This document shows, piece by piece, positions 8,965 to 20,911 of a stretch of DNA of 64,000 nucleotides. The notes beneath the pieces are model-generated. The model was not told the DNA's origin, did not search any database, and saw only the letters and a list, made by a program, of their open reading frames with translations. This DNA comes from an uncultured Collinsella sp. Lineage in GTDB: Bacteria; Actinomycetota; Coriobacteriia; Coriobacteriales; Coriobacteriaceae. How positions within the stretch are numbered: the first letter of the stretch is position 1; every line of letters starts with the position of its first letter. Both the position numbers and the translations under genes were made by a program. The DNA is taken from contig UQMD01000007.1 in the NCBI GenBank assembly GCA_900542155.1, positions 1-64,000 of the forward strand, read 5' to 3'.

Positions 8965-10242
8965 TTAGGCGCTGTATTTGTTAGCCTCACCAAAAGTGCC
9001 AGCCTCGACGATCCAGCCGTCCTTCATGATGACGTCCATGTTGTCGGTGTTGAGCACGTGGATGTCGGCGGCGACGTCACCGTTGACAACCAGCAGGTCG
9101 GCGCACTTGCCGGCCTCGATGGAACCGGTCTCGTCCTCGATGTGGCACATCTTGGCACCGTTGAGGGTGGCGCAGGTGATGGTCTCGACCGGAGTGAAGC
9201 CGATCTTGTCGACGAACTCGTACATCTCCTCGATGGAGCAGGTGCCGTACGGGGTGACGAAGGAGAAGGAGTCGGAGCCGATCGTCATGACGACGCCGCG
9301 CTTCTTGGCCTCGCGCAGGCAGTCGTAGTTGCGCTGCAGCTCCTTCTCGACCAGGGTGCCCTCGTACTTGTCGTGCAGCTCGGGGACGTAGACGGGCGGA
9401 TAGGTGGCGTACCAGGTGGGCAGGAAGGCGATCGTCGGGGTGAAGAAGGTGCCCTGCTCGGCCATGAGGTCCATGGTGCGCTCATCGATATCGAAGCCGT
9501 GAATCAGCTGCTCGCAGCCAAAGCGGACGGAATCGTAGGCGGCGGCGTGGTTGTTGTAGCAGTGACTCCACACGGGGATGCCGACCATCTTTGCCTCTTC
9601 GACCACGGCCTGGATCTCCTCGGAGCAATAGTGCTGGTCGCGACCGGAATCCCAACGCCAGATGCCGCCACCGGTTGCCCAGATCTTGATGGCATCGGGG
9701 TTCTCGCGCAGGCGACGACGGACGGCCTTGCGCAGATCCCAAGGACCATCGACCTGGTCGCCCCAGGGATGGGATTCCTTGTTGAGCTCCTGGGTGCAGT
9801 GGTGGGAGTCGCCGTGACCGGCAACGCGGCAGAAGCCCAGACCGGTGGCCAGAACGCGCGGGCCCTTAAAGACGCCCTTGTCGATGCAGTCACGGATCTG
9901 GATACCAAAGCGGCCGATCTCGCAGACGGTAGTGAGGCCGTGGGTGAGGCAGTCGTAGGCCTGCTTGACGGCGACGGCCTGCTTCTCGAGGAGCGGCTGC
10001 ATGACCCAATCGGTGTCATCGTCGGTCAGGTTGCCCGAGAAGTGCAGGTGGGTGTCGATCAGGCCGGGAAGGACGGTCTTGCCAGCGGCGTCGATAACCT
10101 CAACGCCCTCGGGAAGGTCTTGCATAGCACCGGCATACTCGATCTTGCCGTTGTCGTCGACGAGAACGAGGGAGTTCTCGACCGGCTCGGCACCGGTACC
10201 GTCGATGAGCTTGCCGCCAACGATTGCGTACTTAGTGGACAT
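8965..10242 (-). CDS. Metal-dependent amidohydrolase (imidazolonepropionase/prolidase-like)
   Basis: A 425-residue TIM-barrel amidohydrolase. Metal ligands appear in the canonical order: HLH (H65, H67), the bridging lysine in IKIWATGG (K186), SHCYN (H227), IHGF (H248) and GSDS (D324), with the flanking beta-sandwich at both ends. The family hydrolyses cyclic amides, dipeptides (Xaa-Pro) and related C-N bonds in the cytosol; the substrate is not predictable. The same-strand APC permease is directly upstream with a 131-bp gap, so uptake followed by hydrolysis of an amino-acid derivative or dipeptide is a reasonable inference. A hairpin lies between the two genes. Confidence 0.85.
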   Translation of the reverse strand: MSTKYAIVGGKLIDGTGAEPVENSLVLVDDNGKIEYAGAMQDLPEGVEVIDAAGKTVLPGLIDTHLHFSGNLTDDDTDWVMQPLLEKQAVAVKQAYDCLTHGLTTVCEIGRFGIQIRDCIDKGVFKGPRVLATGLGFCRVAGHGDSHHCTQELNKESHPWGDQVDGPWDLRKAVRRRLRENPDAIKIWATGGGIWRWDSGRDQHYCSEEIQAVVEEAKMVGIPVWSHCYNNHAAAYDSVRFGCEQLIHGFDIDERTMDLMAEQGTFFTPTIAFLPTWYATYPPVYVPELHDKYEGTLVEKELQRNYDCLREAKKRGVVMTIGSDSFSFVTPYGTCSIEEMYEFVDKIGFTPVETITCATLNGAKMCHIEDETGSIEAGKCADLLVVNGDVAADIHVLNTDNMDVIMKDGWIVEAGTFGEANKYSA

Positions 10243-10318
10243 GGTTCCTCCTTATGGATCCATATAGTGGGCGAGGCCGTGTTGGGTTAAGGCCTCACAA
10301 AGCTACCCAAGTGGTGCC

Positions 10319-10359
10319 GGGTTCGGTGCGCGGGAGAGAGGATTCCGCGCACCCGATCC
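10319..10359 (-). terminator. Hairpin between permease and amidohydrolase
   Basis: GC-rich arms (GGTTCGGTGCGCGG and CCGCGCACCCGATCC) pair with a one-base bulge around an 11-12-nt loop. No T-run follows, so it may be a partial terminator or an mRNA-stabilising hairpin that sets different levels of the two genes. Confidence 0.45.
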
Positions 10360-10373
10360 GCCCCGGCTAGGCG

Positions 10374-11825
10374 TTATTTTTTGCGGGAATTGGTGAAAGC
10401 CATGAGGGCCAGGCCAATAGCCAACCAGCCGATCACGATGCTCCACTCCACCATGTTGAGGGAGGCGGGAGAGAACGGGATCACGAGCAGGCCAATGATG
10501 GTGCCGCAGGCAACGATAGCGAGGCTGATGCCAAACTTGCCGCCGGGCACCTCGTAGGGACGAGGCAGGTCGGGCTCGGTGAAGCGCATGCGCAGGCAAG
10601 CGAGGGCGACCATGCCGCAGGAGAAGATGAAGGCGAGAGCCGACACGTTGGTCAGAGGGATGAGCATGTTCTTGCCCAGGAACGGACCGACGACGGTGAT
10701 GACGCCCAGAACGACGCAGGCGAGCTTGGGAGCGCCGGACTTGGGATCGACCTCGGCGAACTTCTCGGGCAGCTGGCCCTTGCGGCCCATGGCGAGCATG
10801 ATGCGGCTCGTGGCGCCGTAGAAGGAGTTCATCGGGCCCATGGGTCCAAGCGTGGCGATGACGAGCATGGCCAGGTACAGGAGCATGTTGATGCCCTTGA
10901 GGCAGGCAAGCGCGGGAACCGGGCTCTTAACGAACTCATGCCAGTCGAGGATGGTGCCGAACGAGTAGATGCAGACCATGTAGAAGCCGCCTGCGGCCAG
11001 CAGGGCCAGGGAGATGATCTTGCCGAACTTGTTCCAGTTGAGGCCCTCGGCCGCTTCCTCAGCCTGCTGAGGAATGGTGTCGAAACCGGCGTAGAAGAAC
11101 GGGGTCAGAACCAGGACCGAAACGATGCCTGCGAACAGGCTGGTGCCCTCGGTAGCAGGCTTGCCGCCGCCAGCACCGGTGACCTGGGAGAACACGGGCA
11201 TGGCGTTGTCCGGCGAGCCGGTGAACAGCGAGACGCCCATGGCGAGCAGCATGCCGCAGAGCAGGGCCTTGGTCAGGAAGGCCTGCAGCTTGGCGGCCGA
11301 GCTGGCACCGCGGAAGTTGAGGAAGATGACGTAGGTTGCAAAGCCGAGCGCGATCAGCGTCGGGAACAGGTAAACGTCGGCGCCCAGGATGGTATAGAGC
11401 TTGACGGCACGCAGCCACTCAAGACCGGGCAGGCTGCCGAACATCTCGGACACGAGGGTCGAGATAGCGATTGCCTCCCACGGGCACAGGATGCCGTTGC
11501 CCAGGGCCAGGAGCCAACCGGTGATATAGCTCAGCGTACGGCCAAAGCTACGATCGACATACTCGACGATGCCGCCCGAGATGGGGATAGCAGCCGTGAG
11601 CTCACCGAAAACAGCTCCGACGGGCACGAGGAAGATTGCACCCAAGAGGAATGCGATCATAGCGGGAACGGGACCGCCGCCCACGACCATCCAGTCGCCG
11701 ACCTGCAGGACCCAACCAGTACCGATGATGGCACCGAAACCGATGGTGAAGAAGTTCCAGAGCGAAAGCGTTTTCTTCATGCCGCCGTTACCTTCGACTG
11801 CAACTTCTGCGTTCTTGTCCGCCAT
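10374..11825 (-). CDS. APC-superfamily amino acid permease
   Basis: A 483-residue polytopic permease with about 12-13 helices. The first helix has the APC signature FFTIGFGAIIGTGW, and helix 6-like FFYAGFDTIPQQAEE is the conserved substrate/ion-coupling region of the amino acid-polyamine-organocation group. A PYEVPGG segment near the C-terminus is also family-typical. The start is preceded by AGGAGGGG on the minus strand. The downstream amidohydrolase suggests its substrate is an amide, dipeptide or amino-acid derivative (inference). Confidence 0.88.
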   Translation of the reverse strand: MADKNAEVAVEGNGGMKKTLSLWNFFTIGFGAIIGTGWVLQVGDWMVVGGGPVPAMIAFLLGAIFLVPVGAVFGELTAAIPISGGIVEYVDRSFGRTLSYITGWLLALGNGILCPWEAIAISTLVSEMFGSLPGLEWLRAVKLYTILGADVYLFPTLIALGFATYVIFLNFRGASSAAKLQAFLTKALLCGMLLAMGVSLFTGSPDNAMPVFSQVTGAGGGKPATEGTSLFAGIVSVLVLTPFFYAGFDTIPQQAEEAAEGLNWNKFGKIISLALLAAGGFYMVCIYSFGTILDWHEFVKSPVPALACLKGINMLLYLAMLVIATLGPMGPMNSFYGATSRIMLAMGRKGQLPEKFAEVDPKSGAPKLACVVLGVITVVGPFLGKNMLIPLTNVSALAFIFSCGMVALACLRMRFTEPDLPRPYEVPGGKFGISLAIVACGTIIGLLVIPFSPASLNMVEWSIVIGWLAIGLALMAFTNSRKK

Positions 11826-12181
11826 TGTTCCCCTCCTTTCCTTATTGACGCCTCTTTGGCGTCACCCCTTGCGCGGTCTGTTTTGCCGCGCGCTTTTATT
11901 TCGTGGCTTTAAGATACGGCCTTGGCACAGCAGCGCCGCTTGTGGCTCGACCGAAGGCAGAACTGCAAAACGAGCGGCGCCGTTTTTGGGACGAACGGCG
12001 GAAGACGTCATTCGTCTTGGACGCTTTCATCTTGTCTGCTTTTGAATACCTGTTGCCGTGACGCTTGGCGCGCGGCGCGGCAACGTTCATACCATTTGTC
12101 AGGCTTTTGGCGCACATACCCATGTGTCGCGCTTCTTTTTATGTAGGATAGACAAGTTACACATGAGGCAAGGTGATTCGA
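11826..12181. other. Divergent intergenic region
   Basis: These 356 bases separate the minus-strand permease from the plus-strand C39-like gene and should hold both promoters. A small perfect hairpin (TGACGCC / GGCGTCA, about 11847-11862) lies in the permease leader. Short open frames on the minus strand here lack ribosome-binding sites and recognisable motifs. Nothing else stands out. Confidence 0.5.
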
Positions 12182-13183
12182 ATGGCATATGGATACAATG
12201 ACGGCGACCAACGGCCACAAAGCGTGCGCCTTGCCGGCCGCACCACGCCAACGCCCAGAAGCACCTCCGACAACGACAACCCGCAGCGCCCCCAAGAGCA
12301 GCTCGGGGCTTCTTCGCGGCAACAAAGCCGTACCGTGCAGCAGTCAGACCGCATGAGTACGAGCACACGCCAACGCCAGACCGACACATCGCAGCCACGC
12401 CGCTACGATCGCCGTAAGACCGACTACTACGTTAAGCGCTCCTTTTCGCGATCTCAACGCGATCGCGGCAATTCCGCCCCTCACCCCGCGTCGCATACCA
12501 CAAGCCACACGCTTCCGGCCCGCCGCCTACGTCTTGCGCTTTGCTCCATCGCCGCCTGCCTCGTCTTTGTGTTTTTGGGATCCTGTATCTCCCACGGGTC
12601 AGCCGGTCTTGAGCCCACTGCCGAGGACAAGCTGCTTAAAGCTCCCGTCGCACCAGGTTACTCCTTTGCGTTCTCGATCCCACGCTCGCAGTGGAGTGCC
12701 GGCACCATGCCCCACATCTACCAAATTGATCCCGCATGGTCGGAGCTGCCCTATGCCGGTGGCACTATTCGCGAAAACGCTTGCGGTCCCACTTGCCTCA
12801 CCATGGTCTATATCTTTAAGACCGGCCATACCGATAAGACGCCGGTCGATATATGCGCACTGGCCGAAGCCGGCAACTACGCCCCCACTGGTGCCACCGA
12901 GTGGTCGTTTATGACAAGCGGTGCGTGGCAGCTAGGGCTCAACGGAACACAGCTCTATAACGATCGCGAATCGATTACCCAAGCACTTCGCTCGGGTGTG
13001 CCCGTCATCGCCGCAGTGCGCCCCGGTACGTTTACCAACGTAGGCCACTACATCGTGCTCTACGGCATCGACGATGCCAACCAGATTGGCGTCTACGACC
13101 CCAACTCGGCCAGCCGCAGCGCCCGCCGCTGGGGCGTGGTGGAGGTCCTCAACGAAGTCGAAGCCATGTGGGCCTACTACTAG
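12182..13183 (+). CDS. Membrane-tethered C39-like cysteine protease
   Basis: A 333-residue protein with a long polar Arg/Ser/Thr/Gln-rich N-terminus (1-113), one transmembrane helix (about 117-136), and an extracytoplasmic papain-like domain of the Peptidase_C39_2 type. The catalytic cysteine is C201 in ENACGPTC, the histidine H289 in NVGHYIVLYG, and D306 in YDPN completes the triad. Members cleave peptides or peptidoglycan-linked substrates at the surface; the target is unknown. ATG at 12182 is chosen because AAGGTG precedes it; a GTG nine bases earlier overlaps that site. The stop codon forms the first bases of a palindromic repeat. Confidence 0.8.
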   Translation: MAYGYNDGDQRPQSVRLAGRTTPTPRSTSDNDNPQRPQEQLGASSRQQSRTVQQSDRMSTSTRQRQTDTSQPRRYDRRKTDYYVKRSFSRSQRDRGNSAPHPASHTTSHTLPARRLRLALCSIAACLVFVFLGSCISHGSAGLEPTAEDKLLKAPVAPGYSFAFSIPRSQWSAGTMPHIYQIDPAWSELPYAGGTIRENACGPTCLTMVYIFKTGHTDKTPVDICALAEAGNYAPTGATEWSFMTSGAWQLGLNGTQLYNDRESITQALRSGVPVIAAVRPGTFTNVGHYIVLYGIDDANQIGVYDPNSASRSARRWGVVEVLNEVEAMWAYY

Positions 13184-13264
13184 TCATTGGGGACAGACTT
13201 AAATGAGTGGTCATTGGGGACGCTCTTGTTTGACTAGTCGTTTAAGAACGTCCCCAATGACTAG
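13181..13264. repeat. GGGGACGTTCTT palindrome, copy 1 plus an extra half
   Basis: Arms at 13211-13234 and 13237-13260 form a 24-bp imperfect palindrome (20 of 24 pairs) around the centre GACTAGTC. A third, partial arm (GTCATTGGGGACAGACTTAA) precedes it from 13183. The TAG stop of the C39-like gene is the first triplet of the repeat. Related copies lie at 27697, 44403 and 48055. Confidence 0.85.
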
Positions 13265-13271
13265 GTGAATA

Positions 13272-13306
13272 GCAAAAGCCCCGCAGTCGGAGCGGACTGC
13301 GGGGCT
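13272..13306 (-). terminator. Terminator of carbamate kinase
   Basis: A perfect 12-bp stem (AGCCCCGCAGTC / GACTGCGGGGCT, 6-nt loop) is followed on the minus strand by TTTTG, directly downstream of the carbamate kinase gene. Confidence 0.85.
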
Positions 13307-13371
13307 CATGAAGAGAGGCTAGTTTGTGGGCGCTTTGCCTGGCGCCCACGAGAGATGCAACAGAGTAGAGA

Positions 13372-14334
13372 CTACTCGTGGATGCGGGTACCGGAGAGAC
13401 CGCCCATGGTCTCGGCGGCCTTGTCCAGAGCGCCGATGATGCAGGTGCGGCCCTTGCGGGAACGGGCAAACTTGATGGCAGCGCGGACCTTGGGCTCCAT
13501 GGAACCCTTGCCGAACTGGCCCTCGTCGGCCAGGCGCTCGGCCTCGTCGGCGGTGAGGTCCTCGAGCTCCTCCTGGTTGGGCTTGCCAAAGTTGATGGCG
13601 ACATGCTCAACGGCGGTCAGCAGGAACAGGACGTCGGCGTCGCAGTCCTCGGCCAGCAGCTCGCCGCCCAGGTCCTTGTCGATAACGGCGGGAACGCCCT
13701 TGTAGCAACCCTTGTTCTCGTAGTCGCGGACGACGGGGATGCCGCCGCCACCGCAGGCGATGACGATGAACTCGTTGTCGAGCAGGTTGAGGATGGAGTC
13801 AGCCTCGACGATCTTCTTGGGATCGGGGGAGGCGACGACGCGACGCCAGCCGCGGCCGGAGTCCTCGACGAAGACCTTGGAGGGATCCTCGGCCATGAAC
13901 TCCTTGGCCTGCTCCTCGGTGTAGAAGGGGCCGATCGGCTTGGTCGGGTTCTTGAACGCGGGATCATCCGGATCGCACTCGATCTGGGTGACGACGGTGG
14001 CGGCGTGCCAACGCTTATAGCGCTTGTGCATCTCGCGGCCGATGCCCTGCTGCAGGTGATAACCAATGTAGCCCTGGGACATGGCGCCGCACTCGGGCAG
14101 CGGCATCTCGGGGGTACCGATGGCATCGTGGGCAGCGGCGAAGGCGTTCTGGATCATGCCGACCTGCGGGCCGTTGCCGTGGGTGATGATGATCTCGTTG
14201 CCCTGCTCGATGAGACCGAGGAGAGCGTGGGCGGTGTTGCTCACGGCCTCGATCTGCTCGACGGGGTTGTTGCCGAGGGCGTTGCCGCCAAGGGCGACGA
14301 CAATACGATCGGGCTTGCCAAGAGGCTTAGACAT
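13372..14334 (-). CDS. arcC: Carbamate kinase
   Basis: A 320-residue cytosolic amino-acid-kinase-fold enzyme that makes ATP and carbamate from carbamoyl phosphate and ADP. The N-terminal phosphate loop VVALGGNALG, the ITHGNGPQVG segment and the VACGGGGIPV loop are all typical, and the length is normal. ATG at 14334 is preceded by AAAGGA eight bases upstream; an in-frame ATG at 14370 has no such site. No arginine deiminase, ornithine carbamoyltransferase or agmatine gene lies in the window, so the source of carbamoyl phosphate is not shown. It is convergent with the C39-like gene and has its own terminator. Confidence 0.93.
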   Translation of the reverse strand: MSKPLGKPDRIVVALGGNALGNNPVEQIEAVSNTAHALLGLIEQGNEIIITHGNGPQVGMIQNAFAAAHDAIGTPEMPLPECGAMSQGYIGYHLQQGIGREMHKRYKRWHAATVVTQIECDPDDPAFKNPTKPIGPFYTEEQAKEFMAEDPSKVFVEDSGRGWRRVVASPDPKKIVEADSILNLLDNEFIVIACGGGGIPVVRDYENKGCYKGVPAVIDKDLGGELLAEDCDADVLFLLTAVEHVAINFGKPNQEELEDLTADEAERLADEGQFGKGSMEPKVRAAIKFARSRKGRTCIIGALDKAAETMGGLSGTRIHE

Positions 14335-14927
14335 TGCTGGAATCCTTTCTGTAAAAGGCCTACAACCCATTAATAACCCGCGTCCGTGCGATACGCGAGT
14401 TTATTAAGGTTTATATTCTCTTTATCGCTCATTTTATTCATTTTGAAAATAGCGGAACGGTGAACGGTCGTTTTTATCCGCTCAGCGTACAGAACCCCAG
14501 CTCAGATATATCTACGCCATTTACGTGCAACTTTATTTAAATGCAGCGAGGATTATGTCGGATTATGCAAACTACATCTCTGCTAAACACAAAACGGACA
14601 GCGCAATATCTTACTCGCACTATACGAGATTCTATGCACTTATAAGACGAGTATGCACCCCTGCAAAAACATGGGGCTTTTCATCCAACATAAGGGATAG
14701 CCGATCGCGCTTCACCCCGCGGCAAGCGACTGCGAGTTCGCAGTATGGAACTTTACCGTCGGCTTCTGCATGAACGCTGCCGACGCCCTTTCGCTCCTGC
14801 GCGCCCAAGCAGCCGAGAACGCTAACGGCGCCACTGCCAACCTGGCCACCCTCAACAACGGCGCCGCCAGCCTTTTCGCAAAGTACCGTGCTGGCTCGCT
14901 GGCTTTGAGGCCTAAGTGAGCTTTGCT
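14335..14927. other. Long AT-rich intergenic region with a coding-like remnant
   Basis: The stretch upstream of carbamate kinase is AT-rich and should hold its promoter. From 14701 to 14919 a plus-strand frame is open for 72 codons. From the ATG at 14770 it reads as an Ala/Asn/Leu-rich 49-residue C-terminus (MNAADALSLLRAQ...) with coding-like GC-ending codons. It lacks a ribosome-binding site. It may be the tail of a decayed gene; I do not recognise the protein. Confidence 0.35.
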
Positions 14928-15016
14928 ATTTGCCAATTTTTGTATGATTTGGGTCAAATCTATTTGTCAATTTTTGTATGATTAGGGGCAAATCTATTTG
15001 CCAATTTTTGTCAATG
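14928..15016 (+). repeat. 34-bp direct repeats in the ATPase promoter region
   Basis: Two full 34-bp units (14928-14961, 14962-14995) and a partial third (from 14996) share ATTTG[CT]CAATTTTTG. Each junction makes a palindrome: TCAAATCTATTTG and GGCAAATCTATTTGCC. The array ends 11 bases before the ATPase start, where a repressor would block transcription. Confidence 0.8.
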
Positions 15017-15026
15017 AGGTGTTTTA

Positions 15027-16388
15027 ATGCTACGCCGCAAGGTCACTGATAGGCTTTTGAGCTGGAAGAATAACTCCCATAAGGCCCTGCTTGTTACCGG
15101 TGCGCGTCAGATTGGCAAGAGCTATGCGATTCGCGCGTTTGGAAAGAGCAACTACGCTTCGTATTATGAGGTCAATCTGCTACTTGATGCCGAGGCAAGA
15201 GACGTACTTGTTGGCGCTAAGAACTCCATTGACTTCATCAACCGTGTGGCCCTTCTTGCGGATGCACCGCTTGTTGAAGGAGACACGCTTATCTTCGTCG
15301 ATGAGATTCAGGAGTATCCGCAGATCGTTACACTTATGAAGGCGCTGGTCGAGGACGGACGCTTTAGCTATGTCTTCTCGGGGTCTATGCTTGGGACTGA
15401 GTTTAAGGGGATCTCTTCTTTTCCGGTAGGGTATGTCGAGCACATTGTTATGCGGCCGATGGATTTTGAAGAGTTTTGTTGGGCAAACAGCGTCAGCGAA
15501 AATGTGCTTGCAGATATTCGCAGCCGCCTTGTCGAGAGACGTCCCGTCGAAAACTATATTCATGAGGCGATGCTCAAAAACTTTAGAGCCTATATCGTTT
15601 GCGGCGGCATGCCGGAGGTCGTTCAGAACTATATCGATTCGGGCTATTCGCTCGTGAGAACGCGTGAGCTTCAAATTCAGCTAGTCGATCAGTACAAAAG
15701 CGATATCTCTAAATATGCATCGACTCGAGCGTTTAACGTTCGCTCCATTTTCGAGCAAATTCCCGTTCAGCTTGAGGCGGAGTCCCATCGCTTTATCGTC
15801 TCGTCTCTAGGCGAGGGAGCTCGTCTTCAAAAATACGAGCAGGATTTCCTATGGCTGGTGAACGCAGGCGTTGGATTGATGGTCCCCCAGGTGACGGAGG
15901 CACGAAGCCCTCTCAAGAGGACGGAGAAAACGACGGCCTTTAAACTATACGAGTCCGATACAGGTATGCTCGCATCGCGGTATCCCGGCAGCACGGCACG
16001 CGCAGTCTACCTTGACATGAAAACCCCCAACCTCGGCGGCCTCTATGAGAACGTGGTCGCACAGGAACTCGTTGCCCTCGGAGCAGATACGTGGTACTAC
16101 CAAACGCGTGAGGTCGGTGAAGTCGACTTTGTAATCGAAGGTGCCCGCGGGCATGTTGTCCCAATCGAAGTCAAATCGGGCAAGAAAGTTCGAGCACATG
16201 CAGCCCTCGACCGTTTGATGAGTGTGGGCGAGTACAAAATTCCCGAGGCCGTTGTGCTGAGCCACGAAAACCTTTGCAAAGAGGGCAAGATCCTTTACGT
16301 TCCAATCTATATGACATTCTGTCTCGATGAGTTTATGGAAAAGGACGACCCCAACAACGATTTCTCGTTTGCACCCATATCTCTCTAG
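15027..16388 (+). CDS. AAA ATPase with DUF4143 domain (first copy)
   Basis: A 453-residue ATPase. The N-terminal AAA_14 domain has Walker A GARQIGKS (25-32) and Walker B LIFVDEIQEYP (D92, E93). The C-terminal DUF4143 domain (about 200-400) ends in a restriction-endonuclease-like fold, suggested by EVDFVIE followed by PIEVKSGK. This family is common in gut bacteria and archaea and has no settled role. A weak second homologue lies at 35918-37270. The start is close behind a palindromic repeat array, so autoregulation is likely (inference). Codons are less GC-biased than in neighbouring housekeeping genes, which hints at transfer. Confidence 0.8.
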   Translation: MLRRKVTDRLLSWKNNSHKALLVTGARQIGKSYAIRAFGKSNYASYYEVNLLLDAEARDVLVGAKNSIDFINRVALLADAPLVEGDTLIFVDEIQEYPQIVTLMKALVEDGRFSYVFSGSMLGTEFKGISSFPVGYVEHIVMRPMDFEEFCWANSVSENVLADIRSRLVERRPVENYIHEAMLKNFRAYIVCGGMPEVVQNYIDSGYSLVRTRELQIQLVDQYKSDISKYASTRAFNVRSIFEQIPVQLEAESHRFIVSSLGEGARLQKYEQDFLWLVNAGVGLMVPQVTEARSPLKRTEKTTAFKLYESDTGMLASRYPGSTARAVYLDMKTPNLGGLYENVVAQELVALGADTWYYQTREVGEVDFVIEGARGHVVPIEVKSGKKVRAHAALDRLMSVGEYKIPEAVVLSHENLCKEGKILYVPIYMTFCLDEFMEKDDPNNDFSFAPISL

Positions 16389-16417
16389 GTCATCTGAGTC
16401 CGCAAGCCAGCCCCCAC

Positions 16418-16640
16418 GCCCAAAGTACTGCGCCTTTCGCGCCAAAGGCGCGAAACAGCAAGGGGATAGAAGGCAGCGACAACCAACTCCCCCACTATGC
16501 CCAAAGTGCTGCGATGTTTCGCGCAAAGCGCGAAACAGCACTGGGGCAGCAGAAGGCCACAGCTAGCCCTCCATGCCCAAAGTGGCGCGTGGTTTCGCGG
16601 CCACGCCGCGAAACAGCGACCGGGACAAGGCACCCCCACA
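16418..16640. repeat. Three tandem hairpin repeats with covarying stems
   Basis: Three units spaced about 76-81 bp start GCCCAAAGT and carry the hairpins TTTCGCGCC-AAA-GGCGCGAAA (16435-16455), TTTCGCGC-AAA-GCGCGAAA (16517-16535) and TTTCGCGGC-CAC-GCCGCGAAA (16593-16613), each followed by CAGC. Stem changes are compensatory, so pairing is conserved. In the second unit an outer stem AGTGCTG/CAGCACT adds to the inner one. Confidence 0.85.
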
Positions 16641-16685
16641 GCCACGTCCTTCATTCAGCCCACACAATCCGAGGACGTAGTCGTA

Positions 16686-16810
16686 GCAGGATCTGAGGGC
16701 TGACTTTCGCGGACACTCCGCAGGACGAAAGAACCCCCGCCGCACGTAGTGCGCAGCGGGGGTTCTTTCATGTCCGAGGACGTCCGCGAAGGTCAGCCCT
16801 CAGATCCTGC
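16686..16810 (-). terminator. Nested cruciform-like terminator of PFOR
   Basis: Three concentric inverted repeats occur: a perfect 19-bp outer pair (16686-16704 with 16792-16810), TCGCGGAC/GTCCGCGA, and an inner 13-bp stem AAAGAACCCCCGC/GCGGGGGTTCTTT (16728-16740, 16756-16768). It ends PFOR transcription on the minus strand, but is far larger than a normal terminator. Confidence 0.75.
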
Positions 16811-16820
16811 GGTGGGAGAC

Positions 16821-20360
<3,540 letters not shown>

Positions 20361-20911
20361 ATACCCCTCTCCTCTCATATAGGTATACAGGCCCCGGCGA
20401 TCGCCGGGATGTTGGCGTGATGGGATTTTCGCTGTTGCTTCCAATCATCTGGCAGGCGGACTTGGCAGCAGGTGCATGGCGTGGAGAGAAGGCATGCCAA
20501 GGCGAGGGGCGCTTGCGCACCGCAGGCCCAGCTACCCGTCTTGCACATGACCGAGCGCCGCAAAGGCCGCATGCCGGATGCTCCCGGGCACGCCCCGGCG
20601 ATGGGAGGCGCCCGCAACGGAAATCCGCATGCGGGTTTATTGTACCCCGCCGTCAAGTGTAATTTCGGCAAATATAGGCGGGCGGTAAAGGTTTACCTTG
20701 GGTGACCGCCAAGGGCCAAAATGGCCCCTCCATCCCCGGGCGACTGGCTCTGACGCGCCAAGGAGTGTCCCCAAGTGCCGGCAGAGACGATATGAGCAGG
20801 ACATAAAAACATTGAGAGCCCCTGCTGCATGAAGGACCGCGGATTAGGCCGACAATGGTGAGTGTCTAATTCAGCCGCGGCGGCCACGCCGCATTCATGG
20901 AAGGGGCTCCC
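20361..20911. other. PFOR leader joined to the IS110 left flank
   Basis: No gene is seen in these 551 bases. The PFOR-proximal part holds a perfect 16-bp palindrome CCCGGCGATCGCCGGG (20395-20410) and the pair CCCGCA...TGCGGG near 20610-20635. The part nearest the transposase (about 20700-20911) is probably the non-coding left end of the IS110 element, where this group usually encodes its guide (bridge) RNA. The exact boundary is not visible. Confidence 0.5.

Noticed and set aside
14525..14773. 82-codon open frame in the carbamate kinase spacer
   Set aside because: AT-rich, no ribosome-binding site and no motif; unlike gene codon use in this genome.
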